Source of the DNA: Alphaproteobacteria bacterium
Lineage (GTDB): Bacteria; Myxococcota_A; UBA796; GCA-2862545
NCBI GenBank assembly: GCA_020632875.1
Contig: JACKET010000022.1
Location: 1 to 64,000 of the forward strand
Reading direction: 5' to 3'
Length of the DNA stretch: 64,000 nt
Shown here one piece after another: positions 60,938-64,000 of the stretch. Every line of letters begins with the position of its first letter. Positions within the stretch are counted from its first letter, which is position 1. The position numbers and the translations under genes are program-made. Below the pieces are notes generated by a model. The model was not told the DNA's origin. It did not search any database and saw only the letters and a program-made list of their open reading frames with translations.

Positions 60938-61753
60938 TCAGCGGGAGACCCAGCCCGACCCGTCCCAGCCGTACGTCTCGGTGTAGACCTCGTCGTCGGC
61001 CGGCGCGACCTCGCGGAGCACGTCGTCCCCGTCGAACGTCCACTTCTCGTCCCACTTGTCGTCGCGGTCGAGGTCGAGCTTCACGCGGTTCGCCGTCGCG
61101 TGCCCCGCGTCCTGGTAGACGTTGACCTTGAACGGGGTGCTCTTCGACGCGTCCTTCAGCTTGTCGGACTTGATGTCCCGCCCGCGGTAGGCCATCGCGA
61201 TCGTGTCGACGGGACGGCCCTTCGCGGCGGTGTGGGCCTCGTCGGGAGCCGCGGGCTCGGCCGCTTCGCCTTCTCCCTCCCAGGAGACCCCGTTCCAGCG
61301 GAGCGTCTTCGCGTAGACCTCGTCGTCGTCGGGCGCGATCTCGCGGGTGACGACCCCGGGCTCGAAGGTCCACTTCTCGTCCCACTTCTCGTCGCGGTCG
61401 AGGTCGATCTTCAGCCGGTTCACCGAGGCGCTGCCGGCATCCTGGTAGGCGTTGATCTTGTAGGGCCCCGGGACGGCATCCTTGAGCTTGTCGGCGCCGA
61501 GATCGCGGCCCTGGAAAGCGAGCGCGACATCCACGTACGTCTGTCGCCGCGTGGGGACCGGCGTGGGCGACGCGACCGGCATGGGGGACGGTGGCGGCTG
61601 GTTCAGGACGACGGGGCCCTCGAGCTGCGTGGTGGACCGCGTGCAGGAGTCCATCGCGCCCGCGAGGAGGAACACCGTCGCGCCGCAGCCGATGCCGACC
61701 ACGGTGCCCACGCCGATCATGAAGTTCTTCAGGCGGACCTTGCCGGCGAGCAT
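60938..61753 (-). CDS. Membrane-anchored protein with duplicated Asp/Trp-rich domain
   Basis: 271 residues from ATG 61753. N-terminal anchor (FMIGVGTVVGIGCGATVFLLAG, about 11-32) with a Cys just after, then a Pro-rich linker. Two repeats of about 80 residues follow, each with GRDxxxDKLKDA, a YQDAG, a LDRDxKWDEKWTF stretch and a final DDEVYxxT (first ~residues 80-160, second ~190-270). The DLDRDEKWDEKW motif looks like a calcium loop. ATG overlaps the stop of the radical SAM gene upstream by one base, so it belongs with that gene set. Confidence 0.75.
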   Translation of the reverse strand: MLAGKVRLKNFMIGVGTVVGIGCGATVFLLAGAMDSCTRSTTQLEGPVVLNQPPPSPMPVASPTPVPTRRQTYVDVALAFQGRDLGADKLKDAVPGPYKINAYQDAGSASVNRLKIDLDRDEKWDEKWTFEPGVVTREIAPDDDEVYAKTLRWNGVSWEGEGEAAEPAAPDEAHTAAKGRPVDTIAMAYRGRDIKSDKLKDASKSTPFKVNVYQDAGHATANRVKLDLDRDDKWDEKWTFDGDDVLREVAPADDEVYTETYGWDGSGWVSR

Positions 61754-62592
61754 CACTGGCCTCCTCGGGTGTCGACCATCCCACGGGACTGGGGCACCAC
61801 ACAATTGCAGTAGGTGTAGCGACACGGCTCGGCACCGCGGCCCAGCCGGAACGTGCCGTCGAGCAGGTTGCCGAGGCGCTCCGTGCGGTACCGACGCGCC
61901 GGGTAGCACCGGAATGCCTCGCCGCGGTGGTCGACGATGAAGTAGCGCGCACCCGCCCAGCACGGGCGGCCTTCGAAGTCGGGGTCGATCCGGCCCGTGT
62001 TCGCGTGGCCCCCCAGCGCGAGCAGCGCGTCGCGCTCGGCCGGCGTGTACGCGATGACGTCGCGGTCCTGCTTCTCGGGCTGGGCCTTGAAGGCGATGCC
62101 GGCAGCCTCGAAGCGCGCCTTGAGCCCCGGCAGCTCGGGCAGGGTCTCGCGGGTCGCCACGCACGTGACGCACACCGGGCCCGCGTGGATGCCCGCGAAC
62201 CACACGGCCTTCGCGAGGAACGCGTCGGTGTCGGCGTATTCGCGATGCAGGCTCGCGGAGAGCAGGCCGGGCCGGGCCCGCGTGAGCTCGGCGAAGCGCG
62301 CGAGCTCGGCTTCGGAGGCGCTGAAGTTCGTGACGACGCTGACCCGCAGCCCGCCCTCGACCAGCGCCTGCACCGCGTCGAGGAAGTCCGGATGCCGGAA
62401 GGGCTCGCCGCCCGACAGCTTGATCTCCCAGTCGCCGGGGAGGGCCCGGAACGCGTCGAGGAACCGCGGCAGGTCGCGCGCCCACTGCCCGCGGTCGTCG
62501 ACGAACCGCTGCGTGCAGTACGAGCACCGGTAGTTGCACGTGGTGTTCATGTTCCAGCTCACCACGCCTTCGATCGGGTACCGCGGGGTCAC
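61753..62592 (-). CDS. Radical SAM protein with SPASM-like C-terminus (copy 1)
   Basis: 279 residues from GTG 62592, in a GTGA overlap with the upstream stop. The [4Fe-4S]-SAM motif CNYRCSYC (C19, C23, C26) lies near the N-terminus, followed by EIKLSGGEPFRHPDF (the GGEP motif). C-terminal Cys: RPCWAGARYF, FRCYPARR, and CRYTYCNC with GNLLDG before it, as in SPASM/twitch domains that hold an auxiliary cluster. It is the same length as the next gene, with conserved order of motifs (SVVTNFSAS versus SVLTNFSAS), so they are duplicates. Confidence 0.9.
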   Translation of the reverse strand: MTPRYPIEGVVSWNMNTTCNYRCSYCTQRFVDDRGQWARDLPRFLDAFRALPGDWEIKLSGGEPFRHPDFLDAVQALVEGGLRVSVVTNFSASEAELARFAELTRARPGLLSASLHREYADTDAFLAKAVWFAGIHAGPVCVTCVATRETLPELPGLKARFEAAGIAFKAQPEKQDRDVIAYTPAERDALLALGGHANTGRIDPDFEGRPCWAGARYFIVDHRGEAFRCYPARRYRTERLGNLLDGTFRLGRGAEPCRYTYCNCVVPQSRGMVDTRGGQ

Positions 62593-63428
62593 GCGATGCC
62601 CTCGATCATCCCGCGGTTCGCGGGCACCGTGCACGGGCAGATCCGGTACGGGCACGGCGCCGGGCCGTCGTGCAGGCGCACGTCTCCGTCGTACAGGTTG
62701 CCGAGGCGCCCTTCGCCGTGGCGCTTCGCGGTCCGGCAGCTCCACACGGTGCCGTCCTTGTCGACCGTGAAGTACTGGGTGCCCGCCCAGCACAGCCGGC
62801 CCTCGTACGACGGGGCGGTGTTGGCCTCGCGCGGCCCGGGTGCGTCGCCGAGCAGCTCGGCGAGGCCCGCGGCATCGGCGTACTCCGCAATCCCGCCGTT
62901 CACCTTGTAGAGCTGGGGGAACCAGCGGATGCCGCGCGCCGCCAGGTGGTCGCGGCACGCGCGCGCCTCGTCGATCCGCCCGGGCCGCACGACCTGGTTC
63001 ACGACGAAGCGCACGCCGGGGTCGAGCTGGTCGACGAACCAGGCGGCCTTCTCCGCGAACGCCTCGAGTGTGGTGAACTCGAGGTGCAGGCTCGCGCTGA
63101 AGACCTCGAGCCGGCCGCGCGTGAGCCCCGCGAACCGCATCAGGTCGCGGTGCGACGCGCTGAAGTTCGTGAGCACGCTGACCCGGTGCGGCGTGCGCTC
63201 GACGATGCCGGGCGCGATGGCGTCGAGGAACAGCGCGTGCGCGAAGGCCTCGCCGCCGCTCATCTTGATCTCCCAGGTTCCCGGCAGCGATGCGAAGAAG
63301 TCGATGGCCCGCGGGATCCGCTCGGCCGCCGGAGCCCCCCGCCGGTACCGCCGCGACTGGATGCAGTAGCTGCAGTCGTAGTTGCAGGCGCCTGCGACCT
63401 GCCACTCGATGGTCGGGGTGCGCGTCAT
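62589..63428 (-). CDS. Radical SAM protein with SPASM-like C-terminus (copy 2)
   Basis: 279 residues. CNYDCSYC (C15, C19, C22), then EIKMSGGEAFAH (GGEx), then SVLTNFSASHRDL and FSASLHLEFTTLEAF. C-terminal RLCWAGTQYFTVDKDG, WSCRTAK, GNLYDG, CPYRICPC. Overlaps the downstream copy by 4 nt (GTGA) and the upstream gene by 4 nt (ATGA). The two copies differ in the middle, so they may act on different positions of one substrate. Confidence 0.9.
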   Translation of the reverse strand: MTRTPTIEWQVAGACNYDCSYCIQSRRYRRGAPAAERIPRAIDFFASLPGTWEIKMSGGEAFAHALFLDAIAPGIVERTPHRVSVLTNFSASHRDLMRFAGLTRGRLEVFSASLHLEFTTLEAFAEKAAWFVDQLDPGVRFVVNQVVRPGRIDEARACRDHLAARGIRWFPQLYKVNGGIAEYADAAGLAELLGDAPGPREANTAPSYEGRLCWAGTQYFTVDKDGTVWSCRTAKRHGEGRLGNLYDGDVRLHDGPAPCPYRICPCTVPANRGMIEGIA

Positions 63429-64000
63429 GCGCGCAGGCGCTCCGCCCACTTCACGTTCTGCTCGAACTTGCCGCAGCGCTCGCACCCCGTGAGCCACTCG
63501 TGCCGGCCGATGCGCTCGCGCAGCGCCTGCCAGCGGTCGCCTTCCCACAGGGCGTCGAGCGGCCCCTCGCGCAGGTGGCCCACCTCGACGTTCGTGTTGC
63601 AGCAGAACAGCACGGTGCCGTCGACCGCGATGCGCGTGTAGACGTAGCCCATGTAGCAGCCGACCTCGTCCATCGGCGTGGTCGTGAGCGCGCTGTCGGT
63701 GCCGATCTGGCGCTCGAACAGGTGGAGGTTCGTCTTCACGCCCAGCTCGGCGGCCAGCTCGCGGGCCCGTGGCACGGCCTCTTCGCGCAGCCAGGCGCGC
63801 TGATCCTCCGTGATGGCGGTGGTCTCGGTGCCCCCGGCGAGCGAGGCGAGCTTGTAGTTGATGCGCTCGGCGCGGAACCGGTGGCCGAACCGCACCATCT
63901 GCACGAAGTCGGGCGCCGTGTCGCGGTTGATCACCTGCACGTGGCGCGTGCTGACGCCGGCCCGCACGAGCTTGCGGAGGTGGGACTGCAGCGTCGTGAA
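63425..64000 (-). CDS. Radical SAM/SPASM protein, C-terminal part (truncated by the window)
   Basis: At least 191 residues; the N-terminus with the SAM cluster motif lies beyond position 64000. The C-terminus has SPASM features: GCYMGYVYTRIAVDGTVLF, FCCNTNVEVGHLREGPLDALW, and LTGCERCGKFEQN. It is a different subfamily from the two downstream copies. ATGA overlap with copy 2. Three radical SAM genes in a row point to a peptide or natural product modification locus. Confidence 0.82.
   Translation of the reverse strand, partial: FTTLQSHLRKLVRAGVSTRHVQVINRDTAPDFVQMVRFGHRFRAERINYKLASLAGGTETTAITEDQRAWLREEAVPRARELAAELGVKTNLHLFERQIGTDSALTTTPMDEVGCYMGYVYTRIAVDGTVLFCCNTNVEVGHLREGPLDALWEGDRWQALRERIGRHEWLTGCERCGKFEQNVKWAERLRA

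Overview
The window is a GC-rich, very gene-dense piece of a bacterial chromosome. The best guess for its source is a Myxococcota (former deltaproteobacterial) organism. The clues are four eukaryotic-like Ser/Thr kinase-fold proteins, many short lipoproteins with canonical lipoboxes, Asp/Thr-rich lipoprotein linkers, MopE-like calcium motifs, an FG-GAP propeller, a DUF1552/DUF1592-type pair and a sigma-54 regulator. GTG and TTG starts and 1- or 4-nt stop/start overlaps are common. The taxonomy is inferred from gene content only; no rRNA or tRNA gene was seen.

Layout. 1-3738: heptamer repeat array, a CsgG-like protein with a lipoprotein partner, and two divergent unknown genes. 3745-7345: zwf-pgl-gnd, the whole oxidative pentose phosphate branch in one translationally coupled operon. 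7420-15291: an SDR enzyme, lipoproteins, a winged-helix/NB-ARC regulator, a DUF434-type protein and a small membrane/CxxCH gene set. 15469-17594: a degenerate pseudokinase coupled to a proline-rich single-pass membrane protein. 17842-21378: membrane and secreted proteins and the Mg2+ channel MgtE. 21388-21595: three different short tandem repeats between converging genes. 21657-29896: a POT/MFS-like transporter, a protein with a PqqD-like C-terminus, an AI-2E/PerM family transporter, a YARHG lipoprotein, a SMUG1-type uracil-DNA glycosylase, a complete Ser/Thr kinase and a beta-propeller lipoprotein. 29890-34022: a DUF1552 plus DUF1592/1588-type pair and a Cys-rich lipoprotein. 34069-35904: an IS481-type element bracketed by inverted hexamer arrays. 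35932-46873: lipoproteins, a nucleoside phosphorylase-like protein, a GST, an ATP-grasp protein, a second kinase lacking the catalytic Asp, a GNAT and an M15 peptidase-like protein. 47142-47435: an HU gene with an AT-rich leader and a terminator hairpin. 47521-57983: a nine-gene minus-strand block. 58170-64000: a HEAT-like protein, a seven-repeat FG-GAP lipoprotein, a duplicated-domain membrane protein and three radical SAM genes, the last running off the window.

The most interesting system is the block read leftward from 57983. It encodes two c-type cytochrome lipoproteins and a diheme protein whose C-terminal part looks like an outer-membrane beta-barrel. These are followed by a sensor histidine kinase, an NtrC-type sigma-54 activator, a coiled-coil exported protein, a second barrel-like protein, a small soluble protein and a large kinase/ATPase. 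A GG-N10-GC sigma-54 promoter lies about 18 nt (inferred transcript start) before the first start codon. A palindrome made of CCGCAAGA half-sites sits about 85-135 bp upstream of that start, where an enhancer site for such an activator is expected. Together this looks like a self-regulated, sigma-54-driven envelope electron-transfer operon. The radical SAM trio at the right edge is the second candidate for an undescribed pathway.
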